17,931 nucleotides of DNA from DASZZZ01 sp036260375 (lineage in GTDB: Bacteria; Actinomycetota; CADDZG01; WHSQ01): NCBI GenBank assembly GCA_036260375.1, contig DASZZZ010000070.1, forward strand, positions 1 to 17,931, given 5' to 3'. Made by a program: the position numbers and the translations under genes. The notes beneath the pieces are model-generated. The model saw nothing but the letters and a program-made list of their open reading frames with translations. It was not told where the DNA came from and searched no databases. Below, in pieces: positions 1 to 6,659 of this stretch (position 1 is its first letter; each line of letters opens with the position of its first letter).

Positions 1-165
1 GTCGGGGGGGAGGACATCGGCTCCGCCGACGACGTCACCGACGTCCTTCGGGATCGCGATCCGGGCCAGAGCGTAGAGGTCGCCTACGTGCGGGATGGCT
101 CGGAGGAAACGGTGGAGCTCGAGCTCGGTGCCCGGCCCCCCGTGTTCGAGGACGATCGCGGCTAG
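1..165 (+). CDS. PDZ-domain protein, C-terminal fragment (probable HtrA/DegP-type serine protease)
   Basis: Only the last 54 codons are in the window, read in frame 1 to a TAG at 163-165. The peptide carries the second half of a PDZ domain: an acidic stretch DIGSADDVTDVLRD, then the PGQSVEVAYVRDG segment, then an ELELGARP tail. This matches the usual end of HtrA-family proteins, where PDZ strands with the pattern PG-x-x-V-x-V-x-x-x-R-x-G are followed by a strand and a short tail. The protease domain and any membrane anchor would lie upstream and cannot be seen, so the catalytic assignment is inference from the PDZ type. The gap to the next gene is 43 bp and contains that gene's promoter candidate, so this protein probably belongs to a separate transcription unit. 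It could also be another PDZ-containing protein such as a site-2 or C-terminal processing protease. Confidence 0.7.
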   Translation, partial: VGGEDIGSADDVTDVLRDRDPGQSVEVAYVRDGSEETVELELGARPPVFEDDRG

Positions 166-196
166 ATCCTCCCGGAGGCCGCAGCGTGATTACGAC

Positions 197-202
197 TACG
201 CT
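197..202 (+). promoter_or_regulatory. -10 element of the ttuB-like gene (leaderless start)
   Basis: TACGCT fits the actinobacterial TANNNT -10 consensus. Exactly 6 nt separate its last base from the ATG at 209, so the expected transcription start falls on or next to the start codon, and no Shine-Dalgarno sequence precedes that ATG. I see no convincing -35 box 16-19 bp upstream, which is common for actinobacterial promoters. Confidence 0.55.
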
Positions 203-208
203 AGCGAC

Positions 209-409
209 ATGAAGGTGAGACTCCGGAACCCCGAACGTGTCGTGGAGGTCAGCGGCCCCGAGACGGTCTCCGCCCTGCTCAAGGAGCTCGAGATCGTCCC
301 CGAGAGCGTCCTCGTTATCCGGGATGCGACCCTTCTCACGCGCGACGAGAAGCTCGCGGAGGACGACGAGCTCGAGGTCAGGCCGGTGCTTTCCGGGGGC
401 GCGCGGTGA
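209..409 (+). CDS. ttuB: Ubiquitin-like sulfur carrier protein, TtuB/MoaD/ThiS family, with residues beyond the GG
   Basis: A 66-residue protein of the ThiS/MoaD/Urm1 beta-grasp fold. It opens with a MKVRLRNPERVVEVSG strand pair, has a helix ETVSALLKELEI, a central VLVIRDATLLTRDEKL segment, and the family-typical acidic DDELEVRPVLSGG end. This layout closely resembles Thermus TtuB, which is activated at its C-terminal glycine as a thiocarboxylate and hands sulfur to TtuA for 2-thiolation of tRNA position 54. The ATG at 209 was chosen because upstream in-frame sequence is Arg/Ser-rich and unlike the family, and because a -10 element lies 6 nt before it. The stop overlaps the next gene's GTG (GTGA). 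Oddity: the reading frame ends Gly-Gly-Ala-Arg, so the di-glycine is not terminal and would have to be exposed by proteolysis. It could instead serve as a MoaD or ThiS; the neighbouring ttuA favours TtuB. Confidence 0.8.
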   Translation: MKVRLRNPERVVEVSGPETVSALLKELEIVPESVLVIRDATLLTRDEKLAEDDELEVRPVLSGGAR

Positions 410-1401
410 AGTGCAAGGTCTGCCGCGAGCACGCGGTCATCGACATCCGGCGCCACAACGCCGGGTTCTGCAAAGACCACTTCCTCGCGCACGTCCGCAA
501 CCAGGTCGCTCGCGCGATCAAGGAGTTCAAGATGTTCGGGCCGGACGACCGCCTTCTGGTGGCGGTCTCGGGCGGCAAGGATTCGCTGGCGGTGTGGGAC
601 ATCTTGCTCGATCTCGGGTACGACACGACCGGCTTCTACCTCGACCTCGGGATCGGCGGCTACTCGACCCGCTCGAAGCAGGCGTGCATCGACTTCGCCG
701 AGCGCAAGGGGGCCAAGCTCCTGGTCCGCTCGCTCTCGGAGGAGCACGGATTCACGGTCCCCGAGCTCGCGCGCCTGACGGACCGGGTTCCCTGCTCCGG
801 CTGCGGGCTCAACAAGCGCTACGAGTTCAACCGGGCGGCGCTCGAGGAGGGCTTCAACGTCCTGGTCACGGGCCACAACCTCGACGACGAGGTCGCGACG
901 CTGTTCGGCAACGTCCTGCACTGGAACGTCGACCAGCTGGGCCGCCAGAGCCCCGCGCTCGACGAGCGCGTGATGGGCTCGGGCGACGACGCGCGCGTCG
1001 CGCTCGTGCGCAAGGTGAAGCCACTCGTGCGCGTGGCGGAGCGAGAGACGGCCGCGTACGCGGTCGTCCGCGGGATCGACTACGTCGTCGAGGAGTGCCC
1101 GATGGTGGAGGGCAACACGCAGCACCGCTACAAGGAGGCGGTGACGCTGCTCGAGGAGGCGTCGCCCGGCACCAAGCAGCAGTTCCTGTTCGGCTTCTAC
1201 GACCGCGCCGGCGAGCGCTTCGCCCGGCCCCCCGACGACGTCGAGGTCGTCGCGTGCGCGCGCTGCGGCGCGCCGACGGTCGCGTGGGACGGCGACGCCG
1301 CGGTGTGCGCATTCTGCAAGACCAAGGCGCTCGCCGAGCGGCGCCGCGCCGCGGGGCCGCGCGCTCGCCGGCCGGGGCCGGGCAAGCGGCGGAGGACGTG
1401 A
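406..1401 (+). CDS. ttuA: TtuA-type tRNA-5-methyluridine(54) 2-sulfurtransferase
   Basis: This 331-residue protein is an adenylating (PP-loop) tRNA thiolase of the TtcA/TtuA group. The N-terminal zinc finger ligands are C3, C6, C22 and H25. The PP-loop SGGKDS, which activates the target uridine with ATP, is at residues 55-60. C130 and C133 in PCSGC plus C231 in EECP are the expected ligands of the catalytic [4Fe-4S] cluster. A C-terminal zinc ribbon uses C284, C287, C301 and C304. The two zinc sites distinguish TtuA from plain TtcA, and the ligand spacing matches the Thermus/Thermotoga enzymes as I remember them. The GTG start overlaps the stop of the sulfur-carrier gene, and the stop overlaps the GTG of trmI, so the three are probably translationally coupled. 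The last 20 residues are a basic, disordered tail. Expected product: 2-thio-T54 in the tRNA T-loop. Confidence 0.9.
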   Translation: MKCKVCREHAVIDIRRHNAGFCKDHFLAHVRNQVARAIKEFKMFGPDDRLLVAVSGGKDSLAVWDILLDLGYDTTGFYLDLGIGGYSTRSKQACIDFAERKGAKLLVRSLSEEHGFTVPELARLTDRVPCSGCGLNKRYEFNRAALEEGFNVLVTGHNLDDEVATLFGNVLHWNVDQLGRQSPALDERVMGSGDDARVALVRKVKPLVRVAERETAAYAVVRGIDYVVEECPMVEGNTQHRYKEAVTLLEEASPGTKQQFLFGFYDRAGERFARPPDDVEVVACARCGAPTVAWDGDAAVCAFCKTKALAERRRAAGPRARRPGPGKRRRT

Positions 1402-2213
1402 GCGGGCGGCCGTTCGCCGCCGGCGAGCGCGCCCTTCTGATCGACGGACGGGGACGGCGCTACCTCGTGTCGCTGGCACCGGGCGGGCACTTCCACTCGC
1501 ACATGGGCGCGGTCCCGCACGACGACGTCCTCGGGCATGACGAGGGCGTCGCGGTGTCGACGCCGAGCGGCGCGCGCCTCGTCGCGGTGCGTCCGACGCT
1601 CGCCGACTACGTCCTCAAGATGCGCCGCGGTGCGCAGGTCGTCTATCCGAAGGACGTCGGCCTGATCCTCGTCTACGCCGACGTCTTCCCGGGCGCGCGC
1701 GTGCTGGAGGCCGGCACCGGCTCGGGCGCGCTCACGCTCGCGCTGGCGCGCGCCGCGGGGCCCGACGGCCTCGTCGTGTCGTACGAGATCCGACCCGACC
1801 ACCACGAACGGGCCGTCGCCAACGTCGAGGCGTGGTACCAGGCGCTCGGCGGCAAGCCACAGAGCCTCGAGCTGCGGCTCGGCGACGTCGCCGAGAGCCT
1901 CGCCGACGACGAGGAGTTCGACCGGCTCGTGCTCGACCTCCCGGAGCCGTGGCGCGCGCTCGACGCGGCCGGCGGGGCGCTCGTGCCCGGCGGCATCGCG
2001 TGCTGCTACCTGCCGACCGTCCCGCAGGTCGCGCAGACCGTCGACGCGCTGCGCGCGGCCGGGTTCGGACAAGTCGAGACGCTCGAGGGCCTGGTGCGGA
2101 CGTGGAACGTCGACGGACTGTCGGTGCGGCCCGACCACCGCATGGTCGCGCACACCGGATTCCTCGTATTCGGCCGAAAGCACTCAAGTTCCGGACGATC
2201 CGCCCGTTGGTGA
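1398..2213 (+). CDS. trmI: tRNA (adenine(58)-N1)-methyltransferase TrmI
   Basis: A 271-residue class I SAM-dependent methyltransferase of the TrmI family, close to the length of the Mycobacterium enzyme. An N-terminal small beta domain (residues 1-65, with FHSHMG and the DYVLKMRRGAQVVYPKD stretch) leads into the Rossmann core. The SAM-binding motif EAGTGSGALT is near residues 102-111, the acidic ribose ligand in SYEIRPDH is near 128, and the catalytic-loop motif LDLPEPW is near 180-186. It makes m1A58 in the tRNA T-loop. In actinobacteria trmI usually lies upstream of the arc/mpa proteasome ATPase, as here. The GTG at 1398 overlaps the ttuA stop (GTGA), which fixes the start. The coupling to TtuA matters because A58 methylation promotes T54 thiolation in Thermus. 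Confidence 0.93.
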   Translation: MSGRPFAAGERALLIDGRGRRYLVSLAPGGHFHSHMGAVPHDDVLGHDEGVAVSTPSGARLVAVRPTLADYVLKMRRGAQVVYPKDVGLILVYADVFPGARVLEAGTGSGALTLALARAAGPDGLVVSYEIRPDHHERAVANVEAWYQALGGKPQSLELRLGDVAESLADDEEFDRLVLDLPEPWRALDAAGGALVPGGIACCYLPTVPQVAQTVDALRAAGFGQVETLEGLVRTWNVDGLSVRPDHRMVAHTGFLVFGRKHSSSGRSARW

Positions 2214-2223
2214 AGGGAGGCGT

Positions 2224-2229
2224 TACGCT
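2224..2229 (+). promoter_or_regulatory. -10 element upstream of arc
   Basis: TACGCT lies 11 bp after the trmI stop. Expected transcription starts are at about 2236-2239, giving a very short leader that contains the AGGAGG at 2242-2247. It is the same hexamer as the one before the ttuB-like gene. Confidence 0.45.
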
Positions 2230-2241
2230 AGACGCGCGATG

Positions 2242-2247
2242 AGGAGG
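2242..2247 (+). promoter_or_regulatory. Perfect Shine-Dalgarno AGGAGG that puts the arc GTG start in doubt
   Basis: The six bases AGGAGG end on the G of the only canonical start codon available (GTG 2247), so they cannot serve it. Normal spacing would place initiation at the in-frame CTG 2253 (5 nt gap) or ATC 2256 (8 nt gap). The frame is closed upstream by TAG at 2229-2231 and has no other ATG, GTG or TTG before the coiled coil begins. Confidence 0.6.
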
Positions 2248-4016
2248 TGGTTCTGATCCGCGACGACGAGCTCGACCCCAAGATCGCTCAGTACGACCGC
2301 GAGGTCCAGGACCTGAGGGGGCAGCTCAAGTTGCTCGAGGAGGAGCTCGCGCTCAGCCGTCGCCGCCTCGACGCCGCCCCCCGTCAGATCCACGCCCTCG
2401 AGCGCCGCCTCGCGGAGACGTCGGCCGAGCTCGGCAGCGCCCGCGACCACAACGACCGCCTCGCCACGACGCTGCGCGAGGCGCGCGAGCAGCTCGTCGC
2501 GCTCCGGGACGAGGTCGAGAAGCTGAGCCAGCCTCCCGCGAGCTACGGGGTCTTCCTCGAGGCCTACGACGACGACACCGTCGACGTCTTCACCGGCGGG
2601 CGCAAGCTGCGCGTGCACGTGTCGCCCGAGGTCGACGCGTCGCAGCTCGCGCGGGGGCAGGAGGTCCTGCTCAACGAGGCCGTCAACGTCATCGGCATCA
2701 AGAGCTTCGAGATCCAGGGCGAGGTCGTCACGCTCAAGGAGGTCCTCGAGGACGGGACGCGCGCGCTCGTCATCGTGCGCGCCGACGAGGAGCGCGTCGT
2801 CGAGCTCGCCGAGCCGCTGCGCCACGAGCACATCCGCGCCGGCGACAGCCTGCTGCTCGAGTCGAAGTCGGGCCACGTGCTGGAGAAGCTGCCCAAGCCG
2901 GAGGTCGAGGAGCTCATCCTCGAGGAGGTGCCCGACATCTCGTACGAGGACATCGGCGGGCTCGACTACCAGATCGAGGAGATCCGCGACGCGATCGAGC
3001 TGCCGTACCTCCACGACGAGCTGTTCCGCGAGCACCAGCTCGAGCCGCCCAAGGGAATCCTGCTGTACGGCCCTCCGGGGTGCGGCAAGACGCTCGTCGC
3101 GAAGGCGGTCGCGAACTCGCTCGCCAAGAAGGTCGCGGCGAAGTCGGGACGCAGCGACCGGCGCTCGTACTTCCTCAACATCAAGGGCCCGGAGCTCCTC
3201 AACAAGTACGTCGGCGAGACCGAGCGACAGATCCGCCTCATCTTCCAGCGCGCCAAGGAGAAGTCGGAGGAGGGCGTGCCCGTCATCGTCTTCTTCGACG
3301 AGATGGACTCGCTGTTCCGCACGCGCGGCTCCGGCATCTCGAGCGACATCGAGTCGACCATCGTCCCGCAGCTGCTCGCCGAGATCGACGGCGTCGAGAG
3401 CCTCAAGAACGTCATCGTCGTCGGCGCGTCGAACCGTGAGGACCTCATCGACCCCGCGATCCTGCGCCCGGGCCGCCTCGACGTGAAGATCAAGATCGAG
3501 CGGCCCGACGAGTTCTCCGCGGCCGACATCTTCTCGAAGTACCTCACGCGGGACCTCCCCATCGCGCAATCGGAGATCGACGCGCACGGCTCGGCCGAGA
3601 GCGCCGTCGAGGCGATGATCTCGGCGACCGTCGAGAAGATGTACTCGGTGGAGGACTCCAACCGCTTCCTCGAGGTCACGTACGCGAACGGCGACAAGGA
3701 GGTCCTCTACTTCAAGGACTTCTCCTCGGGCGCCATGATCGAGAACATCGTCCGGCGTGCGAAGAAGCTTGCGATCAAGCGCGCGATCGGCGGCGAGGGC
3801 AAGGGCATCAGGACGTCCGACCTCATCGCGGCGATCCACCAGGAGTACCGCGAGAACGAGGACCTCCCGAACACGACGAACCCCGACGACTGGGCGCGGG
3901 TGTCCGGCAAGAAGGGCGAGCGCATCGTCTACATCAGGACGCTCGTCGCCGAGCACCAGCAGGGCGAGCAAGAGGGCCGTCAGGTGGAGCGCGTCGCGAC
4001 CGGCCAGTACCTCTAG
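2247..4016 (+). CDS. arc: Proteasome-associated AAA ATPase ARC (Mpa)
   Basis: A 589-residue hexameric ATPase that captures pupylated proteins, unfolds them and feeds them to the 20S core. Order: an N-terminal coiled coil (about residues 10-90, heptad-rich LRGQLKLLEEELALSRRRL), which in Mpa binds the Pup helix; tandem OB folds (about 95-225); an AAA module with Walker A GPPGCGKT near 275-282, Walker B VIVFFDEMD near 346-354, pore loop KYVGE and a second-region ILRPGRLD; then a C-terminal extension. The last residues are GQYL, the penultimate-tyrosine motif that docks into the alpha-ring pockets and opens the proteasome gate. Both ends of the mechanism are therefore intact. The start is uncertain: GTG 2247 abuts the Shine-Dalgarno, so the true N-terminus may be 2-3 residues shorter. 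dop follows after 38 bp with its own promoter candidate. Confidence 0.95.
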   Translation: MVLIRDDELDPKIAQYDREVQDLRGQLKLLEEELALSRRRLDAAPRQIHALERRLAETSAELGSARDHNDRLATTLREAREQLVALRDEVEKLSQPPASYGVFLEAYDDDTVDVFTGGRKLRVHVSPEVDASQLARGQEVLLNEAVNVIGIKSFEIQGEVVTLKEVLEDGTRALVIVRADEERVVELAEPLRHEHIRAGDSLLLESKSGHVLEKLPKPEVEELILEEVPDISYEDIGGLDYQIEEIRDAIELPYLHDELFREHQLEPPKGILLYGPPGCGKTLVAKAVANSLAKKVAAKSGRSDRRSYFLNIKGPELLNKYVGETERQIRLIFQRAKEKSEEGVPVIVFFDEMDSLFRTRGSGISSDIESTIVPQLLAEIDGVESLKNVIVVGASNREDLIDPAILRPGRLDVKIKIERPDEFSAADIFSKYLTRDLPIAQSEIDAHGSAESAVEAMISATVEKMYSVEDSNRFLEVTYANGDKEVLYFKDFSSGAMIENIVRRAKKLAIKRAIGGEGKGIRTSDLIAAIHQEYRENEDLPNTTNPDDWARVSGKKGERIVYIRTLVAEHQQGEQEGRQVERVATGQYL

Positions 4017-4021
4017 GCGCG

Positions 4022-4048
4022 CCGGACGCCGGACGGTCGTCGTACCCT
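4022..4048 (+). promoter_or_regulatory. dop promoter: tandem CCGGACG repeat and -10 with leaderless spacing
   Basis: The whole 38-bp arc-dop gap is accounted for. Two head-to-tail copies of CCGGACG occupy 4022-4035, where the -35 region should be. The -10 candidate TACCCT is at 4043-4048, exactly 6 nt before the ATG at 4055. No Shine-Dalgarno sequence is present, so a leaderless dop transcript is likely. Confidence 0.5.
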
Positions 4049-4054
4049 CGTGAC

Positions 4055-5536
4055 ATGGCGATCCCGAAGATCTGCGGCATCGAGACCGAATACGGGATCT
4101 CCGTGCGCGACGCGGGCGAGTTCAACCCGATCCTGACGTCGTCGCTGCTGATCAACGCGTACGCGCAGCCCGCGTTCAAGCGCGTCAAGTGGGACTACGA
4201 AGAGGAGAGCCCGCTGCGCGACGCGCGCGGGTTCGAGCGTCCGGCCGCGGAAATGCAGGCGGACGACGACTCCGGGCTCGTCAACGTCATCCTGCCGAAC
4301 GGCGCGCGCTACTACGTCGACCACGCGCATCCGGAGTACTCGAGCCCCGAGTGCTCGAACGCGCGCGACGCGGTCGTGTGGGACAAGGCGGGGGAGCGCA
4401 TCCTCGAGGACTCGATCGAGGCGGCGCACGCGCTCGTCCCCGGAGGCGAGCGCGTGTTCATCTACAAGAACAACTCCGACGGGAAGGGCAACTCGTACGG
4501 CTGTCACGAGAACTACCTCGTCGACCGCCGGACGCCGTTCCCCATGCTCGTGCGCCACCTCATCCCGTTCTTCGTGACGCGCCAGGTCTATACGGGCGCC
4601 GGCAAGGTCGGGAGCGAGAACAACGCACAGAGGGTCGACTTCCAGCTGTCGCAGCGCGCCGACTTCTTCGAGGTCGAGGTCGGCCTCGAGACGACGTTCA
4701 AGCGTCCGATCGTCAACACGCGCGACGAGCCGCACGCGGATCCCGACCGCTACCGCCGGCTCCACGTCATCGTCGGCGACGCCAACCTCGCCGAGCTGTC
4801 GACCTATCTGAAGGTCGGTACGACCGCGCTCGTGTTGCAGATGATCGAGGACGACTTCATCGGCGACGACTTCTCGCTCCAGGAGCCCGTGCGCGCGATC
4901 CGCACCGTGAGCCACGACCCGCGCTGCCGGGCGACGGTCGAGCTCCTCGACGGACGCCGCCTCACCGCGATCGAGCTGCAGTGGGAGTTCTTCCGCCTCG
5001 CGCGCAAGTACGCGCAGGAGAACGACCTCGACGACGTCTCGCTCGACGTCCTCGACCGTTGGGAGGAGGTCCTCGACGACCTCGAGCGCGATCCGTCGTC
5101 GCTCGCCGACCGGCTCGACTGGGCCGCCAAGCTGGCGCTCATGGAGGCGTATCGCGCGCGCGACGGCCTCGCGTGGGACGACCCCAAGCTGAAGCTCATC
5201 GACCTCCAGTACCACGACGTGCGGCGCTCCAAGTCGCTGTACTGGAAGCTCGTGCATTCCGGCAAGATGCGCCGCGTCGTGTCCGACGACGAGGTCGCGT
5301 GGGCCGTCGATCATCCGCCCGAGGACACACGCGCGTACTTCCGCGGCGAATGCCTGCGGCGGTTCTCGCCGCGCATCGTCGCGGCGTCGTGGGACGCGCT
5401 GATCTTCGACTCGGGGGACGACGTCCTGCGCAAGGTCCCGACGCTCGAGCCGATGCGGGGCACCAAGGACCGCGTCGGACCGCTGCTCGCCGACAGCGCC
5501 GACGTCGCGGCGCTGATACGAAACCTCGGCGCGTGA
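4055..5536 (+). CDS. dop: Pup deamidase/depupylase Dop
   Basis: A 493-residue member of the Pup ligase/depupylase family (carboxylate-amine ligase fold). It deamidates the C-terminal Gln of Pup to Glu and also hydrolyses the isopeptide bond on pupylated proteins. The signature start IPKICGIETEYG places the Mg/ATP-binding glutamate at E10. The catalytic aspartate equivalent is D89 in YYVDHAHPEYSSPEC. A Dop-specific loop lies between about residues 45 and 60 (WDYEEESPLRDARG), which PafA lacks and which distinguishes the two paralogues. Further shared blocks are FIYKNNSDGKGNSYGCHENY, FVTRQVYTGAGKVG and NTRDEPHADPDRYRRLHVIVGD. The ATG at 4055 matches the family N-terminus. Length is normal and no key residue is missing. 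pup begins 67 bp downstream with its own promoter candidate. Confidence 0.96.
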   Translation: MAIPKICGIETEYGISVRDAGEFNPILTSSLLINAYAQPAFKRVKWDYEEESPLRDARGFERPAAEMQADDDSGLVNVILPNGARYYVDHAHPEYSSPECSNARDAVVWDKAGERILEDSIEAAHALVPGGERVFIYKNNSDGKGNSYGCHENYLVDRRTPFPMLVRHLIPFFVTRQVYTGAGKVGSENNAQRVDFQLSQRADFFEVEVGLETTFKRPIVNTRDEPHADPDRYRRLHVIVGDANLAELSTYLKVGTTALVLQMIEDDFIGDDFSLQEPVRAIRTVSHDPRCRATVELLDGRRLTAIELQWEFFRLARKYAQENDLDDVSLDVLDRWEEVLDDLERDPSSLADRLDWAAKLALMEAYRARDGLAWDDPKLKLIDLQYHDVRRSKSLYWKLVHSGKMRRVVSDDEVAWAVDHPPEDTRAYFRGECLRRFSPRIVAASWDALIFDSGDDVLRKVPTLEPMRGTKDRVGPLLADSADVAALIRNLGA

Positions 5537-5541
5537 CGCGC

Positions 5542-5562
5542 ACGGTGCGCGCGGCGCACCGT
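5542..5562 (+). promoter_or_regulatory. 9-bp perfect inverted repeat in the dop-pup gap
   Basis: ACGGTGCGC at 5542-5550 and its exact reverse complement GCGCACCGT at 5554-5562 flank a 3-nt GCG centre. The repeat begins 5 bp after the dop stop and covers the -35 and spacer region of the pup -10 at 5565. There is no T-run after it, so an operator is as likely as a dop terminator. Confidence 0.55.
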
Positions 5563-5564
5563 AT

Positions 5565-5600
5565 TACGATGGTCGCGCCGCGTCGACGAGTGTGAGGTGA
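5565..5600 (+). promoter_or_regulatory. pup -10 element and Shine-Dalgarno
   Basis: A TACGAT -10 candidate is at 5565-5570, with the expected transcript start near 5577. A GAGGTGA Shine-Dalgarno at 5594-5600 precedes the pup ATG (5604) by only 3 nt. Unlike dop and pafA, pup therefore appears to have a leader of about 27 nt and a ribosome binding site. Confidence 0.5.
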
Positions 5601-5603
5601 CGA

Positions 5604-5795
5604 ATGAGCCCCAGTGGCGAGCAGACGCGCAAGCCGAAGCCGCAGCGCGACGAAGAGGCGCCGCAGGCCGAGGCGACCGAGGCCAAGGAGAGCTCCACGA
5701 GCGAGGTCGACGACCTCCTCGACGAGATCGACGAGGTTCTGGAGACCAACGCCGAGGAGTTCGTGCGCTCGTACGTCCAGAAGGGCGGGCAGTAG
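5604..5795 (+). CDS. pup: Prokaryotic ubiquitin-like protein Pup
   Basis: A 63-residue, highly charged, mostly disordered modifier. The N-terminal half is Pro/Glu/Lys-rich and variable; the second half has the conserved helix SEVDDLLDEIDEVLETNAEEF, which folds on the ARC coiled coil, followed by VRSYVQKGGQ. It ends Gly-Gly-Gln, so it is made as the inactive precursor and needs deamidation by Dop (encoded just upstream) before PafA can ligate it through the C-terminal glutamate. Length is almost the same as mycobacterial Pup (64 residues). The stop is 4 bp before the prcB GTG, so pup-prcB-prcA form one operon. Confidence 0.98.
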   Translation: MSPSGEQTRKPKPQRDEEAPQAEATEAKESSTSEVDDLLDEIDEVLETNAEEFVRSYVQKGGQ

Positions 5796-5799
5796 AGGC

Positions 5800-6657
5800 G
5801 TGGAGGGCTTCGAGCCCGACGTCCTGCGCGTCCCTCTCCACGGGCCCGGGTCGTCGTTCGCCGAGCTCCTGAGGGAGCGCCGTCCGGACATGCTCCCCGG
5901 CGGCACGGCGGTGGGGGCCGGGCGCGTCGAGGCGCCCGAGGGCACCACGGTCCTCGCGCTGCGCTACGCCGGCGGCGTCGTCGTCGCGGGCGACCGGCGC
6001 GCGACCGAGGGCTTCCAGATCGCGCACCGCTCGATCGAGAAGGTCTTCGCGGCCGACGACATGTCGGCGGTGGCGATCGCCGGCTCGGCCGGCCCCGCGA
6101 TCGAGATGGTGCGGCTGCTGCAGACGGAGCTCGAGCACTACGAGAAGGTCGAGGGCGACCGCCTCAGCCTCGAGGGCAAGGCCAACAAGCTCGCGCAGAT
6201 GATCCGCGGCAACCTCCCCGCCGCGATGCAGGGGCTCGTCGTCATCCCGCTGTTCGCGGGCTTCGACGAGGCGCGCGGCGTGGGCCGCATCTTCAAGTAC
6301 GACGTGACGGGCGGACGCTACGAGGAGGACGACTACCACGCCACCGGCTCCGGCGGGAAGGACGCGCGCTCGTCGCTGAAGAAGCGCTACCGCGACGGGC
6401 TCGAGCGTGAGGAGGCCGTCAAGATCGCCATCGAGGCGCTGTTCGACGCCGCCGACGAGGACGTCGGCACCGGCGGGCCGGACCTCATGCGCGGCATCTT
6501 CCCGACCGTCGTCGCGATCTCGGACGAGGGCACGATCGAGGTGTCCGAGGACGAGATACGTACGCTCTTCGAGCAGCTGATCGCGGAGCGCCGCCAGGAG
6601 CTCGTGCGCCACGAGACCCACGCCGTCGACGTCCGCCGGCCCCCGTCCGAGGAGTAG
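5800..6657 (+). CDS. prcB: 20S proteasome beta subunit PrcB
   Basis: A 285-residue precursor of the catalytic beta subunit. The propeptide covers about residues 1-48 and ends EAPEG. Autoprocessing would expose T49, the N-terminal nucleophile, at the start of TTVLALRYAGG. In mature numbering D17 (AGDRRAT) and K33 (RSIEKVF) are both present, as is the later GSGG block, so the active site looks complete. The GTG at 5800 was chosen because it lies 4 bp after the pup stop and gives a propeptide of about the usual length; the frame stays open further upstream only as an overlap with pup. prcA follows after 2 bp. The C-terminal tail after EQLIAERRQEL is a short disordered extension. Confidence 0.96.
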   Translation: MEGFEPDVLRVPLHGPGSSFAELLRERRPDMLPGGTAVGAGRVEAPEGTTVLALRYAGGVVVAGDRRATEGFQIAHRSIEKVFAADDMSAVAIAGSAGPAIEMVRLLQTELEHYEKVEGDRLSLEGKANKLAQMIRGNLPAAMQGLVVIPLFAGFDEARGVGRIFKYDVTGGRYEEDDYHATGSGGKDARSSLKKRYRDGLEREEAVKIAIEALFDAADEDVGTGGPDLMRGIFPTVVAISDEGTIEVSEDEIRTLFEQLIAERRQELVRHETHAVDVRRPPSEE

Positions 6658-6659
6658 CC

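Noticed and set aside
171..181. CCTCC-GGAGG inverted pair after the PDZ gene as a terminator
   Set aside because: The arms are 5 bp with almost no loop and no T-run; too weak to support a terminator.
237..1397. Apparent 5' extension of trmI
   Set aside because: The frame is open by chance through ttuB-like and ttuA and codes Arg-rich sequence with no family match; trmI begins at the GTG overlapping the ttuA stop.
196..1479. Long minus-strand open frame opposite the ttuB-like and ttuA genes
   Set aside because: Very Arg/Ala/Leu-rich with no recognisable motifs; it is the antisense shadow expected in high-GC DNA opposite genes with clear families.
2223..3971. 582-codon minus-strand frame opposite arc
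   Set aside because: Composition is Leu/Asp/Arg/Val repeats mirroring the arc codons; no domain, no ribosome binding site, and arc is unmistakable.
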